NCBI RefSeq assembly: GCF_022539405.1
Contig: NZ_CP054394.1
Coordinates: forward strand, 1,868,501-1,932,500
Length of the DNA stretch: 64,000 bases
Direction: 5' to 3'
Source of the DNA: Natranaerofaba carboxydovora
Lineage (GTDB): Bacteria > Bacillota > Natranaerobiia > Natranaerobiales > Natranaerofabaceae
The notes beneath the pieces were generated by a model. That model was given only the letters and a program-made list of their open reading frames with translations, ran no database searches and was not told where the DNA came from. Positions 50,018 through 60,620 of this stretch are shown piece by piece. A program made the translations under genes and the position numbers. Each line of letters starts with the position of its first letter. Within the stretch, counting starts at the first letter, position 1.

Positions 50018-52285
50018 TTAACTATCCTCTTCCTGTATAATTTCGTTCAGTTTATCTATCACAGGTAGTATCACCTGGCTAAAACCTTTGGCCACATCAT
50101 CAACATCTAATTCTGTATCAAGGTTTTTTAACCGATAGTAAGTGGATATACCTAAAAGCCCTATGCCTAGCTTAAACTTTTCTTTAATGACTTTTGCTTG
50201 AACCTCGTCATACTCTTTTTGTCTTAAATAGCTCTGTAAATAAACATTATCTTCGTTTACCAACACCATAAATTCGCTATCGTCTTCATGATGGATCTTT
50301 ACTGCACTTTGATCTTCATAATCATCCGGCCACTCTTCGCTGTTAATAAGTCTAATTGGCGGGAGTTTAAAACCTGTTTGCTTTCTTGGTGTACCGGGAT
50401 TATTTTTTCTTTTCTTTTGCGGTTTTGTCACCTTTAATTTAAATGTCTGAACAAGTTCACCTTCCACTACTGCAGGTGTGGTTACAGCTACTCGTATTTC
50501 TTTACTGTCGCCTTCTTTTAACCCCATAAGTGCAGGTTCTAAAGTTATAATCAACCTACCATCTACCAGCTCATTGCTTTTTTTAAGATCATCAGGGTTA
50601 ACTTTTAATTCTCCTGGATAATCGGGTCTACCAAAATAGTTATTTACTGCGTTTAGCTTAAAAGTAACTTTACAGTAAGAATTTTGAGGGCATTTTTTCT
50701 TTCCGGAATCTAGATCTATAGGTTCAAGAAACGTAGGAAATCTTTTTAACTCAATATCATCATCATCGACTTTATCTCCTTTGCCACCTTTTATATGAGG
50801 TATAGTTACCCCGGGTTTAAATAAGCTTGTAATCTCAGGGTTTTCGTTTACCATTTTCTTTAATAAATCTTTTGCAATCTCTTCGTTTTCCGTTCGTTCC
50901 TGTAGTGCATTTTCTTTTCTGCTTTGATTCCATTTTTTAAGTGTTTCGTCTTTTTTAAGTTGTTTTTCTAGCTCTTTTTCAATCTTTTCTCTTAAATCTT
51001 TTCGCATACGATCACGCGATCCCATAAAAAGCGTATTTTGCACTTCTGGTGGTAGGTGTGAACAGTCTACATGTACTAACAAAGTTTTTGCCAACCAGGG
51101 TTTTCTTACTTCTTTTCTAGTAAAAAACCTCCGGTCAAAACTGCTGTGCATTACACCATTTACCGTAAGTATGATTGCTTCTGAAGGTTTCAAGAAGTGT
51201 CTTTCTTTATCTTTTTTAAAAAGCCACATCTTTAACTTTAGCTCACCTATATCTGGGACTTTAAAGCTACTAACTTGAGGGAAATCCCCTTTACCTTCAA
51301 TATATTCTTCTCTATTTGTAAGTGATTCAAGCCTTGCGTTCATGCCAGTAAGTGTAGTCTCTTTTGTTTTACCACCATAGTCCCTGTTTTCTATTATCCT
51401 TATAGGCATAGGTATTTCAAACATAGCCCTGTTTAAACTGTAATACAAGTTTAAGGTTGCCACTGTAGTATCCGCTATGTCGTATTCATAGAGTTTTATA
51501 AAAGTCCCGTAATTTATTTCACGGTCGTAGCTACCAGCTTCAGTGCCGGGTAAGATTTTTAAATCTTCTTTGTAAAGCACGGGTATTTCCCCCTCAGGAG
51601 CAAAATATTCATAAGTGGGCTGTTCCCACCGATTTGGCGAAGGCTTTTTTCTTACCAGAGTAAAACCCCAGGGGTTATCTGTAGGCGAAGAAACAAGCTC
51701 CGGTGCTTTCTTGGAAAGTACCAGTTGATAGTTCTTTTTACCGCAAAACGGTAGTGCCCCTGTGGCCCCCATGTTAAATTTGCCCATTGTAAAGCGGATT
51801 TTCTTTTTATTATCTTTAAACAGGCTAAGAAGTGTATCAGAAAAATCTTCAGGTCTTTGGCCTTCGCCTTTGTCGTATATAATATAACACGGCTTACTTT
51901 TTTTACCCGTAGCTATTAGTTGGATATTATGTGCCAGTTTGTTCTGTGTTTTTATGTCCAGCATAGCTGGGTCCCCATTTGGGATATTAAAATAGTTTTC
52001 TGTCACATCTGTCATTTCTATTGGTGCGGTATCGCTTTTTGGATCTATACCGTCTTTTTTTACTTCTTTTAGCATTACTGCATCAATACTGTTTGTCAGT
52101 TTTTCTACAAGTGCCCTTGTAGAATCTTCCTGCTGGTTATTAAACCCGCCAGCATTATTAGGTAAATCGCCATAATAACGCCAGTTATCAGGATTTTGGA
52201 ATATTTCATGTTCGTTTAAAACTTTATCTACCTCTTTCTCAGTTTCTGCTGTCACGAGTTGTTCTAAAATCTTTTCATACTTGAT
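50018..52285 (-). CDS. Orphan GHKL ATPase of the MutL/MORC type
   Basis: About 755 residues. The GHKL fold is plain: N box ALVEKLTNSIDAVML, G1 YIIYDKGEGQRP, G2 GKFNMGATGALPFCG. The rest has a MutL/MORC-like transducer (HVDCSHLPPEVQNTLFMGSR), a Lys/Glu-rich coiled coil (about 440-500) and a beta-rich, Ig-like C-terminal part with KCPQNSYCKVTF. It is too long and divergent for MutL or Hsp90. Relatives occur with restriction-type defence genes, but here it stands alone. ATC at 52285 follows GAGGGGTG at nine bases with an in-frame TGA before it; GTG 52255 has no SD. Confidence 0.75.
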   Translation of the reverse strand: MKYEKILEQLVTAETEKEVDKVLNEHEIFQNPDNWRYYGDLPNNAGGFNNQQEDSTRALVEKLTNSIDAVMLKEVKKDGIDPKSDTAPIEMTDVTENYFNIPNGDPAMLDIKTQNKLAHNIQLIATGKKSKPCYIIYDKGEGQRPEDFSDTLLSLFKDNKKKIRFTMGKFNMGATGALPFCGKKNYQLVLSKKAPELVSSPTDNPWGFTLVRKKPSPNRWEQPTYEYFAPEGEIPVLYKEDLKILPGTEAGSYDREINYGTFIKLYEYDIADTTVATLNLYYSLNRAMFEIPMPIRIIENRDYGGKTKETTLTGMNARLESLTNREEYIEGKGDFPQVSSFKVPDIGELKLKMWLFKKDKERHFLKPSEAIILTVNGVMHSSFDRRFFTRKEVRKPWLAKTLLVHVDCSHLPPEVQNTLFMGSRDRMRKDLREKIEKELEKQLKKDETLKKWNQSRKENALQERTENEEIAKDLLKKMVNENPEITSLFKPGVTIPHIKGGKGDKVDDDDIELKRFPTFLEPIDLDSGKKKCPQNSYCKVTFKLNAVNNYFGRPDYPGELKVNPDDLKKSNELVDGRLIITLEPALMGLKEGDSKEIRVAVTTPAVVEGELVQTFKLKVTKPQKKRKNNPGTPRKQTGFKLPPIRLINSEEWPDDYEDQSAVKIHHEDDSEFMVLVNEDNVYLQSYLRQKEYDEVQAKVIKEKFKLGIGLLGISTYYRLKNLDTELDVDDVAKGFSQVILPVIDKLNEIIQEEDS

Positions 52286-52455
52286 AAAAGATCACACCCC
52301 TCTCCCTTTTGTTACTAAAAATTATTAACTTTATTAGTTTTTAATGAATTATAGTTTTTTTTAATGGGTGCACCCTTGCTCTTGGCTAATGGTTGGTGAC
52401 TACAAACCCCCATAGCGGACTTTCACCGCCTAGCTAATCGCCATGCATGGCGCAC

Positions 52456-52524
52456 AACACAAAGATTGGTGCTTGTCACAGCACCAATCTTAAGCCTTTT
52501 TGTGAGAGTTCCAAATTTAGTTTT
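52456..52524. repeat. Dispersed repeat copy C (hairpin part) with GC-rich flank
   Basis: 69 bp identical but for one base to 41386-41454 of copy B, containing the GATTGGTGC/GCACCAATC hairpin. Just to the left, about 52372-52455 is an unusual segment with inverted repeats (CGCCATGCATGGCG at 52439-52452, GCGGACTTTCACCGC) that looks like the end of a mobile element of unknown type. Nothing else is seen in 52286-52773. Confidence 0.8.
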
Positions 52525-52773
52525 TGTAATTTGCCCTAAATAATCTTTAATATTTTTCATTTATTATTTTCATTTATTTTTATAACTTTATTATTATACC
52601 TTATTCTGTTAGAATATTTTAAAAGAGTTACAATTTTCCCTTCGAAATAACCTTAATATATTTTATCATAAAACTTTATTGTTTATGTAAAAATTAGACA
52701 AGCCTTTACTGTGGATAAACGAATAATTGCTATAGAGTTACTAAACTGGTTCAATTTGAAAAGAGGCGATAAT

Positions 52774-53217
52774 TTGGAAATGACGCTGCCTGTTTTATTT
52801 TTTCTTTCTATACCTGAAATGATAGCTTTATCTTTGTTTGTTCTAGCCTTAAACAAAAGTTTAAATTATTGGAAAAAAGGGGTAATAGTCGGTGTTTTTC
52901 TTGCGTTAACCGTTTATTGCTTACGTCTCATTCCTATCACATTTGGTGTTCATACTTTAATCTTGATTTCATTATCGGTAACTATATTTTTCATTGTTTT
53001 TAATTTAAACCTTATTAAAACTATCCTCTCAGTATTATTAGGACAGCTAATTATTATTATAGGAGAGTTTTTTTCTATAGTAATTATTCCAAATAGACTT
53101 GGGATTTCTAATGAAGACATCTTTGAAAATTCTGTTTTATGGATAACATTTGGCTGGTTTTCAGTTATTCTAGTTATAATTGTTACTTTTATTATCTATA
53201 AATTTACATTGAGGTGA
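52774..53217 (+). CDS. Small integral membrane protein
   Basis: About 147 residues with five hydrophobic helices and few charges (start LEMTLPVLFFLSIPEMIALS). TTG at 52774 is seven bases after AGAGGCG; GTG 52711 has no SD. It resembles the free-standing N-terminal membrane part seen before Spo0B- or AgrC-like kinases, but the match is only in layout. It is followed by a possible 43-residue peptide gene and a membrane histidine kinase on the same strand, so a peptide- or membrane-sensing role is possible. Confidence 0.6.
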   Translation: MEMTLPVLFFLSIPEMIALSLFVLALNKSLNYWKKGVIVGVFLALTVYCLRLIPITFGVHTLILISLSVTIFFIVFNLNLIKTILSVLLGQLIIIIGEFFSIVIIPNRLGISNEDIFENSVLWITFGWFSVILVIIVTFIIYKFTLR

Positions 53218-53221
53218 GGAG

Positions 53222-53353
53222 ATAAATAGTCCGATAATTTGTATTTTAGCTTCAACAATTAGTTTTCCTCTTCTTGGTAAGCTTGCCTATTTTATTTCAT
53301 CCACATTAGAAGAAGTTATTTTACCTTTATTATTACCAGCCCAAAATGCCTGA
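53222..53353 (+). CDS. Possible hydrophobic peptide gene (43 residues)
   Basis: Directly after GAGGTGAGGAG at the end of the membrane protein gene, a frame opens (ATA at 53222, no ATG/GTG/TTG) and encodes a hydrophobic peptide, ICILASTISFPLLGKLAYFI followed by SSTLEEVILPLLLPAQNA. Layout and position recall small peptides encoded between an Agr-type membrane protein and a kinase, but it lacks the Cys-containing core usual for cyclic lactone peptides. The start codon is not canonical. Low confidence. Confidence 0.3.
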   Translation: MNSPIICILASTISFPLLGKLAYFISSTLEEVILPLLLPAQNA

Positions 53354-53436
53354 ATCTCTAAGAGAAGTATAATATTACAACTTTTTTGGGGGGGGTATAT
53401 TTCCCTTCTCTCTTTTTGTTGAAGGAGTGAATCTTC

Positions 53437-55521
53437 ATGGGATGGAAAAAAAATCGACTTGAAAAAATAAAAGAAATTATTATTTTGACTCAGTTTTTTG
53501 CTATTACTCTCATTTCAATTTCGCTAATTCATTACTTGAATCCAAGTGATTTTAAAGAAGCTGTTATGCTTCATAGAACTTTTATACCTTTTTTTATTTT
53601 ATTACTTATATTTGGAATAACATATTTTAAAGAAACTTTTTTAAATAAAAGTGAAGATAGAATCTACAAATATAGTTTTTTGTTAAATATTTTTTTGTTA
53701 ATAATAGTCACTTTTGTTGTAAATATAATAGGTCAGGATAGAACTTTAATAAAAGCCCTATATATACTTCCTTTGCTTACAATGTCCATAACTCACGGGC
53801 TTTATCCTGGCCTTGTTTTTGCAAGTTTGACAAGTATAAACATTATTTTTTTTCATTCTGAGTTTTTAGGTATACAAACCTTCCTTGATTTTAATTTTGA
53901 TATTAATGTTATTTTTGTAGGAATTTTGTTCTTAATTGCCTGGTTAGCAGGTCGCTTCACCAATCTCGAAAACAAAATCAGGAATGATTTGATAAATTCA
54001 AATTATGCATTAAAGGAAAGCGAGAGAAAATATGATCTCCTTTTAAATGGCACATCAGATATAACCATACTCTGCAAAGTTGAAAATAATTTAAAGCTCA
54101 AAATTGTCAAAGCAAATAACTACTTCATTGATGCTGTGAAATCAACTTGTGAAAACACAACCGGAAAATTTCTTCATGAAATTCTCTCCGAGAGAACATT
54201 TGACATTTGGAATGATAAAATATATCAAGCTTTGAAAAAAAGAAAAGAAATCCGTTTTGAGGATTATTATTTTGACAATCATTTTGATACCAAAATAATA
54301 CCTACCATAGATGATAAAGGAAAATGTACACATGTTATTATAACTGCTTCTAATATAACCTACAAAAAAGAAATAGAAAAATACAGACTAAAGATGGAGA
54401 AAATGGAGTCAATCGGTCTCCTTGCAGCAGGTATTTCCCATGATTTTAATAATCTCCTCATGGTCTCCATGGGAAATATCTCTTTAGTCAAGCAAAAACT
54501 TAATCTAGCAAAAGAACATGATGAAAACGTTATAGACCTATTAGAAAACGCAGAAAAGGGGCTTGAAAAATCAAAAAATCTTACAAGTCAATTGCTAACC
54601 TTCACAAAAGGTGGAACTCCCATCAAAAATGCAACTTCTATTAAATCGGTAATTGAGGAGGCCTGTTTCTTTGCTTTAACAGGTTCTAACGTTAACTGTC
54701 AACTAAATATTCCTAAAAACATCCCCGCTGTTGAAGCCGATGAGGGACAGATTTATCAAGTTTTTAATAATATCATAATTAATGCTGATCAGGCTATGCC
54801 TGAAGGCGGCACCGTGAATGTTTCTGCAGAGAAGATTATTATTGATGAAGAAAAAACTTCCTTCCCATTAGAAAGTGGAGAATATGTCAAAATTTCAATA
54901 GAAGATAAGGGGATAGGCATCCCACAAAAATATATTGACAAAATTTTTGACCCTTATTTTTCTACCAAAAACCAGGGTAGTGGACTTGGGCTTGCTACAT
55001 GCCATTCTATAATACTTAAACACGGTGGATATATAACAGTAGATTCTGAAGTAGGTATTGGATCTACTTTTACAATCTATCTTAAAGCAGCAAAAACCGA
55101 GGAGGTAGAAAAACCAAATACTAAAACAATAGCCGAGGAAAAAGATAAGTTTAAAGAAAAAGGCAGAGTACTTATTATGGATGATGAGGAGATGATTAGA
55201 GAAGTATTATATCAAACCCTTGAAACTATTGGCTATGAAGTAGCTTGTGCTAAAGATGGTAATGAAGCAGTTGGGTTAGTTGAGAATTCAAAAGAATCCT
55301 TTGACATAGCCATGTTAGATTTAACAATCCCCGGTGGTAAAGGTGGAAAAGAAACTATTAAAGAACTAAAAGAACTTGATCCAAATATTAAAGCATTTGT
55401 TATGAGCGGTTATATCGAAGATAAAATTATTGCTAATCTTAAAGATTACGGTTTTGAAGGCGTAATAACTAAACCTTTTACTGTTGAGAAAATAAAAGAA
55501 GTGCTTAAAGCTCAACAATGA
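53437..55521 (+). CDS. Hybrid histidine kinase with membrane sensor, PAS and receiver
   Basis: A 694-residue protein. Residues about 10-185 hold five to six membrane helices with short loops (a MASE-like sensor). A PAS domain lies at about 195-305. The kinase core starts GLLAAGISHDFNNLL (His at about 336), with N box NNIIINADQAMP, G1 EDKGIGIP and G2 GSGLGLATC. A C-terminal receiver (about 570-694) has MDDEE, LDLTIP (phospho-Asp) and TKPF. NtrB-like kinases with a fused receiver often control sigma-54 or methyl-related genes. ATG follows GAAGGAG. It is downstream of the small membrane protein. Confidence 0.9.
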   Translation: MGWKKNRLEKIKEIIILTQFFAITLISISLIHYLNPSDFKEAVMLHRTFIPFFILLLIFGITYFKETFLNKSEDRIYKYSFLLNIFLLIIVTFVVNIIGQDRTLIKALYILPLLTMSITHGLYPGLVFASLTSINIIFFHSEFLGIQTFLDFNFDINVIFVGILFLIAWLAGRFTNLENKIRNDLINSNYALKESERKYDLLLNGTSDITILCKVENNLKLKIVKANNYFIDAVKSTCENTTGKFLHEILSERTFDIWNDKIYQALKKRKEIRFEDYYFDNHFDTKIIPTIDDKGKCTHVIITASNITYKKEIEKYRLKMEKMESIGLLAAGISHDFNNLLMVSMGNISLVKQKLNLAKEHDENVIDLLENAEKGLEKSKNLTSQLLTFTKGGTPIKNATSIKSVIEEACFFALTGSNVNCQLNIPKNIPAVEADEGQIYQVFNNIIINADQAMPEGGTVNVSAEKIIIDEEKTSFPLESGEYVKISIEDKGIGIPQKYIDKIFDPYFSTKNQGSGLGLATCHSIILKHGGYITVDSEVGIGSTFTIYLKAAKTEEVEKPNTKTIAEEKDKFKEKGRVLIMDDEEMIREVLYQTLETIGYEVACAKDGNEAVGLVENSKESFDIAMLDLTIPGGKGGKETIKELKELDPNIKAFVMSGYIEDKIIANLKDYGFEGVITKPFTVEKIKEVLKAQQ

Positions 55522-55716
55522 AATAAAAAATAGTTAACAAAGAAGGCCTCAGTAGATTTAAAAAACAGCATATATTGACAAGTCAACCTTTGTATAATAA
55601 GATAATAGTTATAATTATCAGAAAATAAGATTAGTTATTAATATGAGATGGGTCAAGTAAACAGAAATATATCCCTCTCAAAGTTACTTAATCAGCTTCA
55701 AGGCTATATTAAAACG

Positions 55717-55757
55717 TATATTAAAAAGGTGTTTGTACAAAATACCTTTTTAATATA
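55717..55757 (+). promoter_or_regulatory. 14-bp inverted repeat in the katG leader
   Basis: TATATTAAAAAGGT (55717-55730) pairs perfectly with ACCTTTTTAATATA (55744-55757), ending 29 bases before the katG ATG. It may be an operator or an mRNA structure. Upstream, TTGACA (55574-55579) with AT-rich TATAAT-like sequence could be the promoter, and TTATAATTATCAGAA (about 55608) resembles half of a PerR box. Confidence 0.5.
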
Positions 55758-55771
55758 AATTACAAGGATGA

Positions 55772-57985
<2,214 letters not shown>

Positions 57986-58005
57986 CATAGATTAGTAACA
58001 TAAAT

Positions 58006-58075
58006 AAGGCCAGAAGAATAACACTCCTGGCCTTGCAAAAACGCTGGCCTTTAAAATCAAATTAAGGCCAGCGTT
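58006..58075 (+). terminator. Double hairpin terminator after katG
   Basis: AAGGCCAG (58006-58013) pairs with CTGGCCTT (58027-58034); AACGCTGGCCTT (58040-58051) pairs with AAGGCCAGCGTT (58064-58075). The four arms share AAGGCCAG, so alternative pairings are possible. T-rich sequence follows weakly. Confidence 0.75.
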
Positions 58076-58225
58076 TATTAGTTAATTTGGTTATTGGAGA
58101 GCTACAAATATTCCTTTAAGAATGAAACTAAATTTAGAGGTTTACAACTTATTTTGTAGAAGCTATCAATAGAGATAATATGATTAACACAAACCAACAA
58201 ACTTGGTGCAAAGGTGGAGTTTTAT

Positions 58226-59344
58226 ATGAAAGACATAAAAATAGAACTAAGAGAAAAACTTAAAAGTTTACCAGATATTTCATATGCTGCAGCCGCAGAT
58301 TATGAAAAAAATAAAGAGGCAATTGTAGCAGAAGTAAATGAAATTATGAATAGTCAAGATGATGTCAATCAACTCACTGGTAATAATCCTATTAATTTGA
58401 TGGAAGAAAATCATCAAAACCACGCCGAATTTATGACTAACTTATTCAAAATGAATAAGTTAGAGCTATTATTAACTGTAGTTCCATGGGTCTATCGTAC
58501 TTACCATAATCAAGGATTTAATTTTGAGTATTTTCTCCGGACTTTTAAAGCTTGGAAAGAAGCAGTAAATAAATATTTGGAGCCTGAAAATACCTACTCT
58601 ATTTTAGAGATCTATCAGTGGTATGAAGAAAGCCATGAGAAAATGATAGAACTTGCTAGGTTGGATGAAAAGCCTCCCATTGAGATATCTCCTAATTGGA
58701 AAAAGACAAATCAAGACTTTTATTTAGCCCTTATGGAAGGAGATCATAAAAAGTGTATGGACATAGGTGATAAAGCTGTAAATTCCCCTGAAGACTTACA
58801 AAACTTTTATCTCCAGGTAGTACAACCCAGCATGTACAACATCGGCTTCAGATGGGAAAAGGGAGAGATATCAGCTGCCCACGAGCATTTGGCTACTGCC
58901 ATTGTTTCTAGAGTTATGGCAAATCTATACCCTAAATTTATACTCATTGAGCACACAAAGGAAAAAGCAGTGATTACAGCTAGCCCTAATGAATACCACG
59001 AACTTGGAGCCAGAATGATAGCAGACCTTTTAGAAGTAGAAGGATGGGATGTAGATTATTTAGGTGCTAATGTCCCCGGCGAGGAATTAATTGAACTACT
59101 ACTTGAAGAACCTCCTTTCCTACTAGGAATTTCTGTAGCTATGCCCTTTAATATCGATAAAACATCAGAATTAATACAAAAAATCAAAACCAATGAAAAA
59201 TTAAAGGACATCAAAGTCATGGTAGGAGGAAAAATCTTTGCAGAACATACTGAACTTTGGAAAGCAACAGGTGCCGACGGTTATGCAACAAATGGCAAAG
59301 AAGCCATCGCTCTAGCAGCAAAATGGTGGGAAGATTGGAGGTAA
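58226..59344 (+). CDS. B12-binding protein with CarH-type photoreceptor signature
   Basis: About 372 residues. The N-terminal 150 are helical and unrecognised. Then a four-helix cap with Wx9EH: FRWEKGEISAAHEHLATAIV (Trp, nine residues, Glu-His), the signature of adenosylcobalamin photoreceptors such as CarH. The B12 fold follows with the lower-ligand motif ExHxxG (NEYHELGARMIADLL), LLGISVAMPF and GGKIFA...GADGYATN. In CarH, light breaks the Co-C bond and alters oligomer state. There is no DNA-binding domain. ATG at 58226 after AAAGGTGG. The cyclase gene starts six bases after the stop and its SD lies in this gene, so the two are coupled. Confidence 0.88.
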   Translation: MKDIKIELREKLKSLPDISYAAAADYEKNKEAIVAEVNEIMNSQDDVNQLTGNNPINLMEENHQNHAEFMTNLFKMNKLELLLTVVPWVYRTYHNQGFNFEYFLRTFKAWKEAVNKYLEPENTYSILEIYQWYEESHEKMIELARLDEKPPIEISPNWKKTNQDFYLALMEGDHKKCMDIGDKAVNSPEDLQNFYLQVVQPSMYNIGFRWEKGEISAAHEHLATAIVSRVMANLYPKFILIEHTKEKAVITASPNEYHELGARMIADLLEVEGWDVDYLGANVPGEELIELLLEEPPFLLGISVAMPFNIDKTSELIQKIKTNEKLKDIKVMVGGKIFAEHTELWKATGADGYATNGKEAIALAAKWWEDWR

Positions 59345-59350
59345 AATACA

Positions 59351-60304
59351 GTGATAGTGGACTTTTTAATAAATCAATACACTGAAAGTTTAAGAAAATA
59401 TCTGCAGGAAATTAGTACTACTTTTATAGTTACCACGGATAAAGACTTTAATATTTTGGACTGCAATGAAGAATTTTTACGGCTGTTAAACCTAAAAGAA
59501 AAACCTACCTCCATCCCTTTAAGTAACTATCTTAAAAAAGAAAAGGGAAATATTCTAAAAGAATTAAAGGAAGAAATTCAGGAAAGTCCACATAAAACTA
59601 GACTTAACTTTTACGATGAACAGGAAAACATTTATCTGATAGACTGCGCTATATTTGAAGATAAGAAATATTATATAATATTTGGTGAAAAACACTTCTT
59701 TACAGGAGAGGAAATCATAGCTAAAATGTCGACATTAAATTACGAGCTCTCCAACATGACCAGGGATTTGAATAAAAAGAATATTGAACTAAAAAAAGCT
59801 AATAACACTATTAATAATTTATTAAGAACTGACCCTCTTACTAACATTTCCAACAGAAGATGTTTCATAGAAGCATTAGAAAAATCTTTATCCTCTCTAC
59901 GCCGTCACAAGACGCCGTGTTCCCTTGTAATGATAGACATCGACAAATTCAAGTATATCAATGACCACTGGGGACACAGCATAGGAGATCAGGTTCTCAT
60001 TGATCTTGGTAAAATATTAGAAGAGCATTCCAGAAAAGAAGATCTCCCAGCCAGGCTGGGTGGGGAAGAATTTGTAATTCTTTTACCCCATACCGGCTGT
60101 AAAGATGGGATAGCCTATGCTGAAAAAATCAGGCAGGCCCTAGAGAAGCACAAATTTAGTTCACTAGATAAGACCATAACCGCCAGTTTTGGAGTCACAG
60201 AACTCAAAGAAAATGATTCATCAGACTCCGCACTTAATAGAGCTGATACTGCCATGTACATAGCAAAAGAAAAAGGACGCAATAGAGTAGAAAAAAACTG
60301 CTAA
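59351..60304 (+). CDS. Diguanylate cyclase with PAS sensor
   Basis: A 317-residue cyclase. Residues about 20-115 are PAS-like (FIVTTDKDFNILDCNEEFLR), 125-160 a coiled coil, and 165-317 a GGDEF domain with the active motif GGEEF (LPARLGGEEFVILLPHTG) and the inhibitory I-site RKED exactly five residues upstream. It should make cyclic di-GMP with product inhibition. GTG at 59351 is eight bases after GGAGG. The partner B12-binding protein directly upstream may set its activity. Confidence 0.92.
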   Translation: MIVDFLINQYTESLRKYLQEISTTFIVTTDKDFNILDCNEEFLRLLNLKEKPTSIPLSNYLKKEKGNILKELKEEIQESPHKTRLNFYDEQENIYLIDCAIFEDKKYYIIFGEKHFFTGEEIIAKMSTLNYELSNMTRDLNKKNIELKKANNTINNLLRTDPLTNISNRRCFIEALEKSLSSLRRHKTPCSLVMIDIDKFKYINDHWGHSIGDQVLIDLGKILEEHSRKEDLPARLGGEEFVILLPHTGCKDGIAYAEKIRQALEKHKFSSLDKTITASFGVTELKENDSSDSALNRADTAMYIAKEKGRNRVEKNC

Positions 60305-60369
60305 GTTTAATTTTCTAAATACAGGATACATACAGATCGAAACGCTGTACAATATCCAACTTTGACACT

Positions 60370-60620
60370 CCACACGCATAAATGCGTGGGATTCTTGGGT
60401 AGCTTTCCGTCCTCAATCCATTTCTGCTTTGGACAGCTCCCAAGCTAAGGGTATGCCAGTACCCTTCCCATACCAGTGCATATAGCAGTATGGGCTGATA
60501 GACTGCAGCTTAAGCTGCTCCATCTATCACAGGTGCATGGATGATATTCATCCCTGCTACCCGGTCTCGGTGCGAACTAAAACCGCAGGTGCATTGATAT
60601 TTTCTATCTTTTGCTTGGTT
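60370..60620 (-). ncRNA. Candidate omega RNA (reRNA) at the tnpB 3' end
   Basis: In studied IS605 elements a guide RNA starts inside the end of tnpB and runs to the right end of the element, with the guide just outside. Here the tail of tnpB and the following 140 bases are GC-rich and foldable (for example GGGAAGGGTACTGG with CCAGTACCC-like blocks near 60450-60480). The call is from position only; no fold was computed. Confidence 0.4.

Noticed and set aside
52372-52455. Naming the inverted-repeat-rich segment as the end of a particular IS family
   Set aside because: It looks like a mobile-element end, but I cannot identify the family from sequence reading and there is no transposase beside it.
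53222-53353. AgrD cyclic lactone peptide
   Set aside because: There is no Cys in the expected core and no AgrB protease next to it; kept only as a low-confidence peptide gene.
55595-55635. PerR box before katG
   Set aside because: Only about half of the TTATAATNATTATAA palindrome is present; AT-rich sequence gives such matches by chance.
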